DNA of 64,000 nucleotides from Sulfurimonas xiamenensis (GTDB lineage Bacteria; Campylobacterota; Campylobacteria; Campylobacterales; Sulfurimonadaceae): NCBI RefSeq assembly GCF_009258045.1, contig NZ_CP041166.1, positions 248,001 to 312,000 of the forward strand, read 5' to 3'. Shown piece by piece: positions 1 to 13,726 of this stretch (position 1 is its first letter; each line of letters starts with the position of its first letter). The notes under the pieces were generated by a model. It saw only the letters and a program-made list of their open reading frames with translations, ran no database searches and was not told where the DNA came from. The position numbers and the translations under genes were made by a program.

Positions 1-4736
<4,736 letters not shown>

Positions 4737-4756
4737 TATTTTTTCTTTTTAACTAA

Positions 4757-4795
4757 AAGTGAGAGAGCACTTCTAAAAGAAGAGCTCTCTCACTT
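4757..4795 (+). terminator. Hairpin downstream of rpoC
   Basis: A perfect 12-base inverted repeat (arms 4757-4768 and 4784-4795) encloses a 15-base loop that can add a further 4-bp TTCT/AGAA stem. It lies about 20 bases after the rpoC stop. No run of T follows, so it could be a factor-dependent terminator or a 3' stabilising or processing structure between rpoBC and the rpsL operon. Confidence 0.55.
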
Positions 4796-4875
4796 AGTAT
4801 CAACTCTATTATTTCTCACATAAAATTCTATACATTAATTAATACTTAAAATAAGCTAACTTTAATCACTTTTTA

Positions 4876-4881
4876 TATAAT
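4876..4881 (+). promoter_or_regulatory. Probable -10 box of the rpsL-rpsG-fusA operon
   Basis: A perfect TATAAT in a T-rich context, about 70 bases upstream of the rpsL start. It lies after the rpoC hairpin, so the str operon can be expressed separately from rpoBC. No convincing -35 box is visible, which is usual for sigma-70 promoters in epsilonproteobacteria. Confidence 0.6.
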
Positions 4882-4951
4882 ATTACGCGTCTATAACTCT
4901 CTAAAAAACAGTGAGTTAAATTCTACTGGAAAAATTAAGTAAAGGAATTGT

Positions 4952-5326
4952 ATGCCTACAATCAATCAATTGATTCGCAATGAGCGTAAAAGAGTGATTA
5001 AAAAATCAAAATCACCTGCTCTTGTATCATGTCCACAGCGTCGTGGTGTTTGTACTCGTGTTTACACGACAACACCTAAAAAACCTAACTCAGCTTTAAG
5101 AAAAGTTGCAAAGGTTCGTTTAACTTCAGGTTTTGAAGTTATCTCTTATATCGGTGGTGAGGGTCACAACCTTCAAGAGCACTCAATCGTACTAGTTCGT
5201 GGCGGTCGTATCAAAGATTTACCTGGTGTTAAGTACCATATCGTTCGTGGTGCATTAGATACTGCAGGTGTTGCTAACCGTACTGTTGCTCGTTCTAAAT
5301 ACGGAACAAAAAGACCAAAAAAATAA
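4952..5326 (+). CDS. rpsL: 30S ribosomal protein S12
   Basis: Small-subunit ribosomal protein S12, part of the decoding centre, 124 residues as expected. The conserved TPKKPNS loop holds K43 and K44, and GGRIKDLPG holds K88 and D89. D89 corresponds to the residue methylthiolated by RimO in other bacteria. The lysines are those of streptomycin-sensitive S12, so no resistance substitution is seen. An AAGGAA ribosome-binding site lies 7-12 bases before the ATG. It is the first gene of the rpsL-rpsG-fusA cluster, but an unusually long structured spacer separates it from rpsG. Confidence 0.98.
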   Translation: MPTINQLIRNERKRVIKKSKSPALVSCPQRRGVCTRVYTTTPKKPNSALRKVAKVRLTSGFEVISYIGGEGHNLQEHSIVLVRGGRIKDLPGVKYHIVRGALDTAGVANRTVARSKYGTKRPKK

Positions 5327-5369
5327 TCAAAGATTATTTTTTTAGTACTGCTATTTCTATTTAGTACGC

Positions 5370-5513
5370 CAAATGAGCAAAAGCCCATTTGACTACGCTA
5401 ACGCTATGTTTTCTTCGGCGCAAAGCCCACGAAACTGGTTTCGTAGAAAATAGTTAAAAATATACAGGCTAAAAGCCAAAATATTCAAGCTAGCTACAGG
5501 ACACTTTAAGTGT
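5370..5513 (+). promoter_or_regulatory. Structured rpsL-rpsG spacer with several hairpins
   Basis: The 229-base gap between rpsL and rpsG holds at least four potential hairpins in a row: 5370-5391 (CAAATG/CATTTG with an inner GC/GC and an AAAA loop), 5429-5444 (ACGAAAC/GTTTCGT), 5467-5477 (GGCT/AGCC) and 5501-5513 (ACACTT/AAGTGT). A wider CTACG/CGTAG pairing (5393-5397 with 5442-5446) could enclose the second hairpin. In E. coli, S7 represses its own operon by binding the S12-S7 spacer. This region is a candidate for a comparable control element, but no E. coli-like S7 site was recognised. Confidence 0.45.
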
Positions 5514-5543
5514 TTTGAGTAAATTTGAAAAAATTGAAGATAA

Positions 5544-6023
<480 letters not shown>

Positions 6024-6034
6024 TAGGATAAATT

Positions 6035-8125
6035 ATGCCAAGATCACATAAATTAGAAGATGTAAGAAATATCGGTATTGCTGCTCACATTGATGCGGGT
6101 AAAACTACTACGACTGAAAGAATTTTATTCTATACAGGTCGTGAGCATAAAATCGGTGAGGTTCATGACGGCGCTGCAACAATGGACTGGATGGAGCAAG
6201 AGCAAGAGAGAGGTATTACAATTACTTCTGCTGCAACAACTTGTGAATGGGCAGGAAAACAGATTAACATCATAGACACTCCGGGCCACGTTGACTTTAC
6301 AATCGAAGTTGAGCGTTCTATGCGTGTACTTGACGGTGCTGTGTCAGTTTTTTGTGCAGTTGGCGGTGTTCAGCCTCAATCTGAAACTGTTTGGAGACAA
6401 AGAAACCGTTATGGCGTGCCATCGATTGTATTTGTTAATAAAATGGATAGAACGGGTGCAGATTTTTACCAAGTAGAAACTCAAATACGCGAGCGTCTTA
6501 AAGGTAATCCGGTTCCAATTCAGCTTCCAATCGGTCAAGAAGATAACTTCCGCGGTGTAGTTGATTTAGTAACAATGAATGCTGTTCTTTGGGATATAGA
6601 TGCTGCAATGGGTTCAAACTATCATGTAGAAGAGATTCCTGCTGATATGATTGATAAAGCAAATGAGTATCGTGAAAAGCTTATTGAATCTATTTCTGAA
6701 GCAGATGGAAATGAAGAACTTGCTGAGAAATACCTAGAAGGCGAAGAGCTTACTCAAGAAGAGATTATTGCAGGTATTAAAGCTGCAACAATCGGAATGC
6801 ACATTGTTCCAATGACTGCAGGAACTGCATTTAAAAACAAAGGTGTTCAAACACTTCTTGATGCTGTTGTTGCATATCTTCCATCTCCAACAGAGTGTGC
6901 TCCTATTAAGGGTACTATGATGGATGATGAGACAAAAGAAGTTGTTGTTCCATCAACTGACAATGGTGCATTTGCATCTTTAGCATTTAAAATTATGACT
7001 GACCCTTTTGTTGGACAGTTAACTTTTATTCGTGTTTATCGCGGTTCATTAGAGTCAGGTTCATATGTGCACAACTCTACAAAAGATAAAAAAGAGAGAA
7101 TAGGTCGTATTATGAAGATGCACGCGGTTAAGCGTGAAGAAGTAAAAGAGATCTATGCTGGAGAAATCGGGGCTGTTGTAGGACTTAAATTTACTACAAC
7201 CGGTGATACTCTTTGTGATGCTGCAGATCCTGTTGTATTAGAGCGTATGGATTTCCCTGAGCCGGTTATCTCTGTTGCGGTTGAACCAAAAACAAAAGCA
7301 GATCAAGAAAAGATGGGACTAGCACTTGCTAAACTTGCTGCTGAAGATCCATCTTTTAGAGTTCATACAGATGAAGAGACTGGTCAGACTATTATTTCAG
7401 GAATGGGTGAGTTACACCTTGAAATTCTTGTAGATAGAATGAAAAGAGAGTTCAAAGTAGAAGCTGAAGTTGGTGCTCCTCAAGTTTCATACCGTGAAAC
7501 AATTAGAAAAGAAGTTTCTCAAGAGTACAAATATGCGAAACAATCAGGTGGGCGTGGACAATTTGGACATGTATTCCTTAAAATTAAGCCGGGTGAAGCT
7601 GGTACAGGCTTTATTTTCCATAACGAAATCAAGGGTGGGGTAATTCCAAAAGAGTATATTCCTGCAGTTGAAAAAGGTTGTGCTGAAACTATGGCTAACG
7701 GTGTTCTTGCAGGTTATCCTGTAGAAGACATTGAAGTAACACTTTATGATGGTTCATACCACGAAGTCGACTCAAATGAGATGGCATTTAAACTTGCTGC
7801 ATCAATGGGCTTTAAAGAGGGTTGTAGAAAAGCAAATCCTGCGATACTAGAGCCGATTATGAAAGTTGAAGTTGAAGTTCCAGAAGATTATATGGGTGAT
7901 GTTATCGGTGACCTTAACCGTCGTCGCGGACAAATCAATGCAATGGGTGACAGAGCAGGAAACAAAATTGTTGATGCTTTCGTTCCTCTAGCTGAGATGT
8001 TTGGTTACTCAACAGATCTTCGTTCTGCTACTCAAGGTAGAGCAACATATGCTATGGAATTTGATCACTATGAAGAAGTTCCAAAAAATGTATCTGAAGA
8101 GATCATTAAAAAGAGAAACGGCTAA
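6035..8125 (+). CDS. fusA: Translation elongation factor G
   Basis: GTPase that drives ribosomal translocation and, with RRF, ribosome recycling; 696 residues. The G domain shows AHIDAGKT (17-24), DTPGH (81-85) and NKMD (134-137), with the switch I RGITI motif near residue 59. Domains II to V follow in the usual order, including GGRGQFGHV in domain IV. It is the third gene of the rpsL-rpsG-fusA cluster, 11 bases after rpsG. No tuf gene follows, unlike in E. coli. The cluster ends in a hairpin at 8135-8162. Confidence 0.98.
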   Translation: MPRSHKLEDVRNIGIAAHIDAGKTTTTERILFYTGREHKIGEVHDGAATMDWMEQEQERGITITSAATTCEWAGKQINIIDTPGHVDFTIEVERSMRVLDGAVSVFCAVGGVQPQSETVWRQRNRYGVPSIVFVNKMDRTGADFYQVETQIRERLKGNPVPIQLPIGQEDNFRGVVDLVTMNAVLWDIDAAMGSNYHVEEIPADMIDKANEYREKLIESISEADGNEELAEKYLEGEELTQEEIIAGIKAATIGMHIVPMTAGTAFKNKGVQTLLDAVVAYLPSPTECAPIKGTMMDDETKEVVVPSTDNGAFASLAFKIMTDPFVGQLTFIRVYRGSLESGSYVHNSTKDKKERIGRIMKMHAVKREEVKEIYAGEIGAVVGLKFTTTGDTLCDAADPVVLERMDFPEPVISVAVEPKTKADQEKMGLALAKLAAEDPSFRVHTDEETGQTIISGMGELHLEILVDRMKREFKVEAEVGAPQVSYRETIRKEVSQEYKYAKQSGGRGQFGHVFLKIKPGEAGTGFIFHNEIKGGVIPKEYIPAVEKGCAETMANGVLAGYPVEDIEVTLYDGSYHEVDSNEMAFKLAASMGFKEGCRKANPAILEPIMKVEVEVPEDYMGDVIGDLNRRRGQINAMGDRAGNKIVDAFVPLAEMFGYSTDLRSATQGRATYAMEFDHYEEVPKNVSEEIIKKRNG

Positions 8126-8134
8126 GCCAATCTC

Positions 8135-8162
8135 AAAATAGCTCCCTTTTGGGAGATATTTT
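8135..8162 (+). terminator. Rho-independent-like terminator after fusA
   Basis: Inverted repeat AAAATA-G-CTCCC, a TTTT loop, then GGGAG-A-TATTTT, with one G/A mismatch. The right arm ends in a short T-rich stretch. It starts 10 bases after the fusA stop and separates the str cluster from the DUF1104 gene. Confidence 0.65.
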
Positions 8163-8243
8163 ATCCTCCCTATCATTTCAAAATAAAACTTCAAATAAAA
8201 TTTATCAAAATATAAAATTCACAAATAATTCACATTGAGTGTT

Positions 8244-8249
8244 TATAAT
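8244..8249 (+). promoter_or_regulatory. -10 box for the DUF1104 gene, with upstream direct repeats
   Basis: TATAAT lies 20 bases before the ATG at 8270, with an AAAAAGGAG ribosome-binding site between. Two TTCACA direct repeats start at 8218 and 8229, 11 bases (one helical turn) apart and just upstream. Such spacing is typical of tandem-bound response regulators, but no regulator can be assigned. Confidence 0.5.
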
Positions 8250-8269
8250 AATAAAAAAAGGAGTCTCCT

Positions 8270-8689
8270 ATGAGAAATATTATTATAAGCGTTTTGTTAA
8301 TAGCGAATCTATTCGCAGTTGATTACTCTAGTATGTCGTTGCAAGAGTTGAAAAACCAAAGAGGGGGTGTCGCACCTGAAGATAAAGAAGCATTTAAAGC
8401 AGCAATAAAAGCTAAAATGCAATCATTATCACCTGAGCAAAGAGAAAAAGAAAAAGCAGAGATGTTGGCATTTAAAGCGTCTGTATTCTCTACCACACCG
8501 AAAAAGATTGAAGAATTTGAAATGAAAATGAAGTCTCTTGCTCCAGAGAAGAAAGATGCATTAATGTCAAAAATGGATTCTTTGAGTATGGAAGAAAAAT
8601 TTGCATTTAAAACAAAATTGTTTGCAATGTCAACAGAAGAGTTGTCTGCAATGAGTGCAGAAGAGATGATTCATTTAAGTGATAAGTAA
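8270..8689 (+). CDS. Exported DUF1104 family protein
   Basis: A 139-residue exported protein. The N-terminus (MRNIIISVLLIANLFA) is a signal peptide, followed by the DYSSMSLQELKNQRG motif typical of the DUF1104 family of Campylobacter and relatives. The rest is almost entirely helical and charged. Repeated methionine-rich units (SLSPEQR, SLAPEKK, SLSMEEK, AMSTEEL) recall periplasmic heavy-metal or stress-sensor proteins. It is a single gene with its own promoter and terminator hairpin. The function is unknown; it could be a periplasmic stress or chaperone-like protein, which is a guess. Confidence 0.8.
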   Translation: MRNIIISVLLIANLFAVDYSSMSLQELKNQRGGVAPEDKEAFKAAIKAKMQSLSPEQREKEKAEMLAFKASVFSTTPKKIEEFEMKMKSLAPEKKDALMSKMDSLSMEEKFAFKTKLFAMSTEELSAMSAEEMIHLSDK

Positions 8690-8721
8690 ATAAATAAAAT
8701 CATTGTAAAATAGTTACATAT

Positions 8722-8748
8722 AGATGGTATTGCAGCAGAATGTCATCT
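8722..8748 (+). terminator. Hairpin after the DUF1104 gene
   Basis: A 10-bp stem with two G-U pairs (AGATGGTATT with AATGTCATCT) and a GCAGCAG loop, 33 bases after the stop and followed by a weakly T-rich stretch. It is a plausible terminator of a monocistronic transcript. The remaining 100 bases up to the TonB receptor gene are AT-rich and hold no recognised riboswitch. Confidence 0.5.
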
Positions 8749-8817
8749 TTATACAAAATATTTTCACAATAAACAATTTATTTTATCAATTCCACACTAA
8801 ATTAATACTTCTTTGCA

Positions 8818-8839
8818 ATAATAATTAAATTTTTATTAT
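8818..8839. promoter_or_regulatory. AT-rich imperfect palindrome, possible Fur-type operator
   Basis: ATAATAA, eight bases, then TTATTAT, directly upstream of the TonB receptor ribosome-binding site. Position and composition would suit an iron-responsive (Fur) operator, but AT-rich palindromes arise easily in this DNA and the match is not specific. Confidence 0.25.
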
Positions 8840-8853
8840 AAAAAGGGGTTAAA

Positions 8854-10881
8854 TTGAATATTAAAATAAAATTTATATTTATTTTATTTTTGTCTTCTAT
8901 GCTATATGCAAATGAAGCATATGATTTAAATGAAATTGTTGTTTCTAGTACTAAAACAAAAAGTACATTAGCTGATTTGCCGATGCAGGTAACGGTAATT
9001 ACGCAAGATGAAATTGAAAACAGCGGGGCAACAAATATCTCCGATATATTAACAGGCAGTGGAGAAGTTGCTACAAAAGCGTCTGGTGCAAATGAGCAGC
9101 AGGTTAGTATACGAGGGATGAATCCAGATGATACACTTTATCTGATAGATGGAAAAAGAATAAACGGGACTTTTACAGATGCAGGAAGAATTCCCGCTAG
9201 CATGGTAGAGAGAATAGAGATAGTCAAGGGGAGCTCCGGTTTGCTTTACGGAAGTGATTCTATGGGGGGAATCATAAATATCATTACTAAAAAAAGTGAT
9301 GATGATTTTGCCGGAGATATACAGGTTACACATGCAAAAAACAAAAATAGTGCAGATATAAATATATTTGGTAAAAAAGAAAATACCTCATTTAGACTCT
9401 TTTCAAGCTATATAAAAAGAGACACCTATTCAAAAGACAAAACAACAGATGTAATTATTAAACAGGGAAGTAATTCATACTCGCCGTCTACTCTCCCGGC
9501 TTCACTAAAAACTTCAACAAATTTAGATAACTTAAATGATACATATGATTTTCAAGAGGATTATGAAGATGAGATGGAGACTAAAAGTATAAGCGGAGGG
9601 ATGACACATAGATTTAGTGATCATTTTAAGATAGATATAGATATGAGTTATCTCAAAGAGAATATAGAGGGCAATTTTATAAGTGCACTATATACAACAA
9701 ACTATGATAAAATCGTAGTAAACAACCTCTCTGCAGAGCAGTATGATGAAAATAGAAGAGTTACTGCAAGCTCAGGATTTACATATACTCCTTCGGATGC
9801 TTTAGAGTTTATGTATAGTCTTTCATATTCAAAATATGAAAAAGACAAAAAAATATACACAAATTTTTGGGAAGAGCTGGGGTATGATTCAAAAGAGGAT
9901 TCAGTATCTGGTATAGATGATTCTACCACAAGATATGTTAATCATGATTTCTTAAGCACATATGAATTTTCACAGGATAATAGAGTATTAATCGGAGGAG
10001 AGTATAGAGTTGTAAATAGAGATGCAACCGGATATAGCATAGATGACAGAACATATTCAGGAATTTTTTTGCAACACGAGTATAGACCGATTAAGAGATT
10101 AAATCTTGTATATGGTGCCAGATATGATAAAGACTCTGAAGCAAAAAGCGAAACTTCTCTTAGTTTTGGCGCTGTTTATGATATATATGAAAACACAAAA
10201 GTTAAAGCAAACTACTCTGAAGGCTTTAAAAGTGCCACTGATGAAGAGCTGTATACAAACACTACAACAGCTGCAGGAAAAAATCTTTTAGGTTCTATGA
10301 TTATAGAAGGATCAAAAACACAGAGTTGGGATTTGACACCGGAAACAAGTGAAACTATAGAGATTGGGATAAGCAATAAAGGAGATGTATATGATTTTGA
10401 AGTCTCTGTTTTTGATACTAAAATAGATAATAGAATAAGCAAGGTTATACTAGATGCTACTACAACGAGTTATAAAAATATAAGTGAGAGCGAGATAAAA
10501 GGGGTTGAGACTAATATTGCATTTTATCCGGTAGATGAACTGATTGTAAAATTTTATTACAGCTATATAGATGCAAAAAACAAAACAGACGATACTGCCT
10601 TGATTGGGATTCCTGAGGAGCTTGCAAGCATGACAATCAGTTACTTTCCTATGCCAAAACTTGAATTAAGAAGTGTTACAAAATATACAGGAGAACAGAT
10701 AGATATAGACGGAGAAGTCGGAGGTTACAGCATAACAAATATAAAGGTAATGCAAAAAGATAGTTTTAAAAACATAGACCTCTTTGCCGGCATCGACAAT
10801 GTGTTTGATAAAAAAATACCCGAACAGCTAGGGTATATACAAAAATCAAACTATTATATAGGTGCCAAATATAAATTCTAG
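8854..10881 (+). CDS. TonB-dependent outer-membrane receptor (siderophore/colicin I receptor type)
   Basis: Outer-membrane ligand-gated porin of 675 residues. The start is TTG at 8854, preceded by AAAAGGGG, and gives a signal peptide ending at MLYA. A TonB-box-like EIVVSS follows, then a plug domain (about 45-150) with VTVITQDEIENSGA, VSIRGM, YLIDGKRING and MGGIINIITKK. The beta-barrel ends in a terminal phenylalanine (GAKYKF), as is typical of these porins. The domain pattern resembles CirA/FepA/BtuB-like receptors. The substrate cannot be read, though an iron chelate is most likely. No TonB, ABC transporter or cobalamin riboswitch lies next to it. Confidence 0.9.
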   Translation: MNIKIKFIFILFLSSMLYANEAYDLNEIVVSSTKTKSTLADLPMQVTVITQDEIENSGATNISDILTGSGEVATKASGANEQQVSIRGMNPDDTLYLIDGKRINGTFTDAGRIPASMVERIEIVKGSSGLLYGSDSMGGIINIITKKSDDDFAGDIQVTHAKNKNSADINIFGKKENTSFRLFSSYIKRDTYSKDKTTDVIIKQGSNSYSPSTLPASLKTSTNLDNLNDTYDFQEDYEDEMETKSISGGMTHRFSDHFKIDIDMSYLKENIEGNFISALYTTNYDKIVVNNLSAEQYDENRRVTASSGFTYTPSDALEFMYSLSYSKYEKDKKIYTNFWEELGYDSKEDSVSGIDDSTTRYVNHDFLSTYEFSQDNRVLIGGEYRVVNRDATGYSIDDRTYSGIFLQHEYRPIKRLNLVYGARYDKDSEAKSETSLSFGAVYDIYENTKVKANYSEGFKSATDEELYTNTTTAAGKNLLGSMIIEGSKTQSWDLTPETSETIEIGISNKGDVYDFEVSVFDTKIDNRISKVILDATTTSYKNISESEIKGVETNIAFYPVDELIVKFYYSYIDAKNKTDDTALIGIPEELASMTISYFPMPKLELRSVTKYTGEQIDIDGEVGGYSITNIKVMQKDSFKNIDLFAGIDNVFDKKIPEQLGYIQKSNYYIGAKYKF

Positions 10882-10900
10882 CGTGCGCTAAGCATGCTAG
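10878..10900 (+). terminator. Hairpin overlapping the receptor stop codon
   Basis: CTAGCGTGC, a GCTAA loop and GCATGCTAG form a 9-bp stem with one G-U pair that begins in the last codons of the receptor gene. A T-rich stretch lies further downstream. It separates the receptor gene from the convergent small membrane-protein gene. Confidence 0.5.
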
Positions 10901-10905
10901 AGTTG

Positions 10906-11136
10906 CTATTTTGCTTTATTTTTAAGATAAAGCACATATTTTACTATCAATCTTATAAGACCTATGACTGCATAAACTGCAAATGCCCAAAGCAAAGGAT
11001 GAAGATAGTTTCCCTGCTCTACCATTGCATCAACTCTCTCAATAGGAGAGTGCAACAAATCCGAATGCTGCAAAACAGCTAAAACCAAAAGTATCACTGT
11101 AAAGTAAATTAGTTCAATTTTTATTTTTTTAATCAT
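10906..11136 (-). CDS. Small two-helix membrane protein
   Basis: A 76-residue protein of unknown function. Two hydrophobic segments (about 9-23, IYFTVILLVLAVLQ, and about 45-68, LLWAFAVYAVIGLIRLIV) predict a small inner-membrane protein with short charged ends and a C-terminal basic tail. The opposite strand also has an open frame (10894-11082), but only this frame has membrane-protein composition and a promoter. A TATAAT on this strand (11143-11148) ends six bases before the ATG and no Shine-Dalgarno sequence is present, so the mRNA may be leaderless. It diverges from the gene at 11190. Confidence 0.65.
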   Translation of the reverse strand: MIKKIKIELIYFTVILLVLAVLQHSDLLHSPIERVDAMVEQGNYLHPLLWAFAVYAVIGLIRLIVKYVLYLKNKAK

Positions 11137-11142
11137 TTTACA

Positions 11143-11159
11143 ATTATATCTAGTATAAT
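11143..11159. promoter_or_regulatory. Divergent promoter pair (two TATAAT boxes back to back)
   Basis: A minus-strand TATAAT at 11143-11148 faces the small membrane-protein gene, and a plus-strand TATAAT at 11154-11159 faces the coiled-coil protein gene. Five bases separate them, so RNA polymerase would have to choose between the two directions. Confidence 0.55.
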
Positions 11160-11189
11160 TAAAAAAATAAAAACAATAAAGGTGAAATT

Positions 11190-11855
11190 ATGAAAAAAAT
11201 GATAATTATATCTCTTTTTGCAACACTTTTGCTTGCTCAAAATCCTCGTGTATACTCCTCTCTTGGAGACGGCATCTATGATAATGCGCCCTCAATAGAA
11301 AAATTAAAAGAGATAAAAGAGTTTTCAGAGTTTGAAGATAAGATAGCTACGCATATAAAAGAGGTTGAAAAAACAAAAAAAGATGGTTTTGCTATTGAGT
11401 CCGGAGATAGTAGTGTAGATAAGCGCGAATATCTAAGGAAATTAAGAGAGTTGTCTAAACAAGACAGCTATTTTGCCAGAATTTCTCAAAAAAAGTTTAA
11501 AGAGTCTATGAAGCAAAATAATCATGAACTCTTTACAGAGTTAGTCAACTCCGGCATGATTGATACAAAAAAGTATAAAAAAAAGATTTTAGACTATTAT
11601 GATTTAAACAAAAATGAGATAGTTTTATCCGGTGAATTAAAGATGCTTGTAGAGAGTGAGCGCTCAAAGCAAAAGAGTAAGGCAGATTTGAAAAAATCTG
11701 TTAAAAAACAGGATAAAGCTTCACAAAGAATAGAACATATTAAAAAAAGAGATAAAGAAAAAGAGCAGGAGAGGGAAGAGATGCTTGAAGAAGAGCTTCT
11801 CCAAAAAAAGAGAGAGATTCGCCAATATCAGAAAAAAGAGCTGATAAATCACTAA
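11190..11855 (+). CDS. Exported charged coiled-coil protein
   Basis: A 221-residue protein that I do not recognise. It starts with a clear signal peptide (MKKMIIISLFATLLLAQ). Residues about 45-150 are helical and rich in Lys/Glu. The final 70 residues (KADLKKSVKKQDKASQRIE and onwards to REEMLEEELLQKKREIRQY) form a strongly charged predicted coiled coil. There are no cysteines or obvious catalytic motifs. It would be periplasmic, perhaps a structural or adaptor protein. An AAAGGTG site precedes the ATG. The 3' end overlaps the convergent bpt gene by 4 bases. Confidence 0.7.
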   Translation: MKKMIIISLFATLLLAQNPRVYSSLGDGIYDNAPSIEKLKEIKEFSEFEDKIATHIKEVEKTKKDGFAIESGDSSVDKREYLRKLRELSKQDSYFARISQKKFKESMKQNNHELFTELVNSGMIDTKKYKKKILDYYDLNKNEIVLSGELKMLVESERSKQKSKADLKKSVKKQDKASQRIEHIKKRDKEKEQEREEMLEEELLQKKREIRQYQKKELINH

Positions 11856-12565
11856 AACCATAAAGGCTGCTCATATATAGCAGGTCTTCCATCAAGTGTC
11901 AGGTATGGCTTATAGTGAGATTTATAGGAAAGAGAGGGGCACTCTTTGACATAGTAGCCCAGATATATCCACTTTTTTTGAGATCTTTTTGCGAAAGTTA
12001 TCTGATTGTACATAGAGAGTTTACCGAGTGAGTATTTCATATAGTCGGGGTCATAGTAAAAGTATATGGAAGATACTCCATCATCTAAAATATCAATTAA
12101 ATCTACCCCGATAAGCGTATCGTCCAAATAGTACAAAACTTCATATCCAAAACTATTATGCCCATCCACAAAAGAGTTGTAGTAATTTTGAGCACTTACG
12201 GGAGTATAGTCCCATCCCTTTTTCTCTTTCATAAAAAGATGATACTTTTCAAAAAGTTCCAGATGCTTTTTGCTGATGGAGGGTCTTTGAATATAGCTTT
12301 TGATATTTGAGGCTTTTTTTAAAACTCTTCTTTGCGATGCTGAAAATTCAAAATTATCTACATCTATTTTTATGCTTTTGCACTCATCGCATGCGGGGCA
12401 GATGGGTCTAAAATACATTTTGCCAAATCTTCTGTAACCGCGCTCTATAAGCTCCTGGCAGTCAGCAGCAGAGCACTCACTGATTATTTTATAGTGCGTT
12501 GTCTGATTTTTACCCGGCAGATAAGAGCATTTGTCACTTGCTCTAAACTCTTTTAGTATATCCAT
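11852..12565 (-). CDS. bpt: Aspartate/glutamate leucyltransferase (N-end rule)
   Basis: Transfers leucine from Leu-tRNA to proteins with N-terminal Asp or Glu, marking them for ClpS/ClpAP degradation; 237 residues, typical for the bacterial Bpt/Ate family. The conserved CPACDEC cysteine cluster (56-62) follows RRFGKMYFRP. The C-terminal acyltransferase (GNAT-like) part contains SSIYFYYDPDY, SLGKLSMYNQI and the YYVKECPSLSYKSHYKP signature. The gene lies 9 bases downstream of prfB and is probably in its operon. Its stop overlaps the convergent gene's stop. Confidence 0.92.
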   Translation of the reverse strand: MDILKEFRASDKCSYLPGKNQTTHYKIISECSAADCQELIERGYRRFGKMYFRPICPACDECKSIKIDVDNFEFSASQRRVLKKASNIKSYIQRPSISKKHLELFEKYHLFMKEKKGWDYTPVSAQNYYNSFVDGHNSFGYEVLYYLDDTLIGVDLIDILDDGVSSIYFYYDPDYMKYSLGKLSMYNQITFAKRSQKKWIYLGYYVKECPSLSYKSHYKPYLTLDGRPAIYEQPLWF

Positions 12566-12574
12566 GCTTTTTTA

Positions 12575-13675
12575 TTAAGAAATTTTGTTTTGAGAAATAA
12601 GCACATCTTCAATCATTTTATCAATATCACCGTCAAGTATTGCGCTTACATTTGAGTATGCTTGATTGCTTCTTGTGTCTTTCACCTGCTGATAGGGCTG
12701 CATAACATAAGAGCGGATTTGATGTCCCCAGCCTATTTCACTTTTTGCAATACCATCACTTTGTGCTTTTTGCGCTTCGAGCTCCAGCTCATAGAGTCTT
12801 GATTTAAGCATTTTCATGGCAGTCGCTCTGTTTTTATGCTGGCTTCTGTCGTTTTGGCACTGAACAACCACACCTGTTGCTATATGGGTGATTCTGATGG
12901 CTGACTCCGTCTTATTTACATGCTGTCCGCCGGCGCCGCTTGAGCGGTATGTATCAACGCGGATATCTTTGTCTTCTATCTCTATATTGATATTCTCATC
13001 TACTTCCGGGGAAACCATTACAGAGCTGAATGATGTATGTCTTTTAGCGTTGGAGTCAAAAGGCGAGATGCGAACAAGCCGGTGGATGCCGTTTTCAACT
13101 TTTAGATATCCATAGGCATTTTCACCCTTTATAAGCAGTGAGACATCTTTTATGCCCGCTTCATCGCCCGCCTGATAATCGAGTACCTCAATACTCCATC
13201 CCCGTCTCTCAGCAAATCTTTTATACATGCGAAGAAGCATTGAAGCCCAGTCCTGTGACTCTGTACCGCCTGCACCTGGATGAATGGAAAGAATGGCATT
13301 GTTGGCGTCCATCTCTTCGCTTAAAAGAACCTCAATCTCCATGGCTCGTATAAGCTTTTCAAGCTTTTGGGCTCCCTCAAAACACTCGGCAATGGCATCT
13401 TCGTCGTTTTCATCTTTAGCCATGTCGTATAGTTCTTTGGCATCTTCGAGAGCATCTTTTGCAACAGCATGCTTTTGAAGTTTTCTTTCGCACTGTGTTT
13501 TCTCTTTTTGAATCTTTGCCGCATATGCAGCATCATTCCAAAAATCCTGCGAATTTTCCAACTCCGCTATTTCATCTAAACGCGCTTGGAGTTTGTCCGG
13601 CTCAACGACACCGCTAATGTTATTCATCTTTTTTGAAAGATTTTTTAAAAGTTCTGTATATTCATAATTATCCAT
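12575..13675 (-). CDS. prfB: Peptide chain release factor 2
   Basis: Recognises UGA and UAA stop codons and triggers peptide release; 366 residues. The anticodon-like SPF tripeptide is at 204-206 and the catalytic GGQ at 249-251. The frame is continuous from the ATG at 13675. The region matching the E. coli programmed +1 frameshift site (around codon 25) reads through as [11 protein letters not shown], so autoregulatory frameshifting is absent. It is the first gene of a prfB-bpt operon. Its promoter seems to overlap that of panC at 13694-13709. Confidence 0.97.
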   Translation of the reverse strand: MDNYEYTELLKNLSKKMNNISGVVEPDKLQARLDEIAELENSQDFWNDAAYAAKIQKEKTQCERKLQKHAVAKDALEDAKELYDMAKDENDEDAIAECFEGAQKLEKLIRAMEIEVLLSEEMDANNAILSIHPGAGGTESQDWASMLLRMYKRFAERRGWSIEVLDYQAGDEAGIKDVSLLIKGENAYGYLKVENGIHRLVRISPFDSNAKRHTSFSSVMVSPEVDENINIEIEDKDIRVDTYRSSGAGGQHVNKTESAIRITHIATGVVVQCQNDRSQHKNRATAMKMLKSRLYELELEAQKAQSDGIAKSEIGWGHQIRSYVMQPYQQVKDTRSNQAYSNVSAILDGDIDKMIEDVLISQNKIS

Positions 13676-13693
13676 AAAACCGATCCAATAGTG

Positions 13694-13709
13694 TATAATT
13701 GCGATTATA
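13694..13709. promoter_or_regulatory. Symmetric two-way promoter between prfB and panC
   Basis: The sequence TATAATTGCGATTATA is a perfect palindrome. It holds a plus-strand -10 box (13694-13699, for panC) and a minus-strand -10 box (13704-13709, for prfB) that face each other. The predicted transcripts would overlap by a few bases. The in-frame GTG at 13691 lies within this promoter, so panC must start downstream at 13727. Confidence 0.6.
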
Positions 13710-13726
13710 TTAAATTGAGGCTTAAA

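Noticed and set aside
5370-5450. tRNA-like or attachment-site-like structure in the rpsL-rpsG spacer
   Set aside because: No anticodon arm, T-loop or CCA end can be drawn; only separate hairpins are visible.
8690-8853. Cobalamin or other riboswitch before the TonB receptor
   Set aside because: The gap is too short and lacks the conserved core sequence; only a terminator-like hairpin and an AT palindrome were found.
10894-11082. 62-residue plus-strand frame
   Set aside because: It overlaps the minus-strand membrane protein frame, which has the better composition and promoter.
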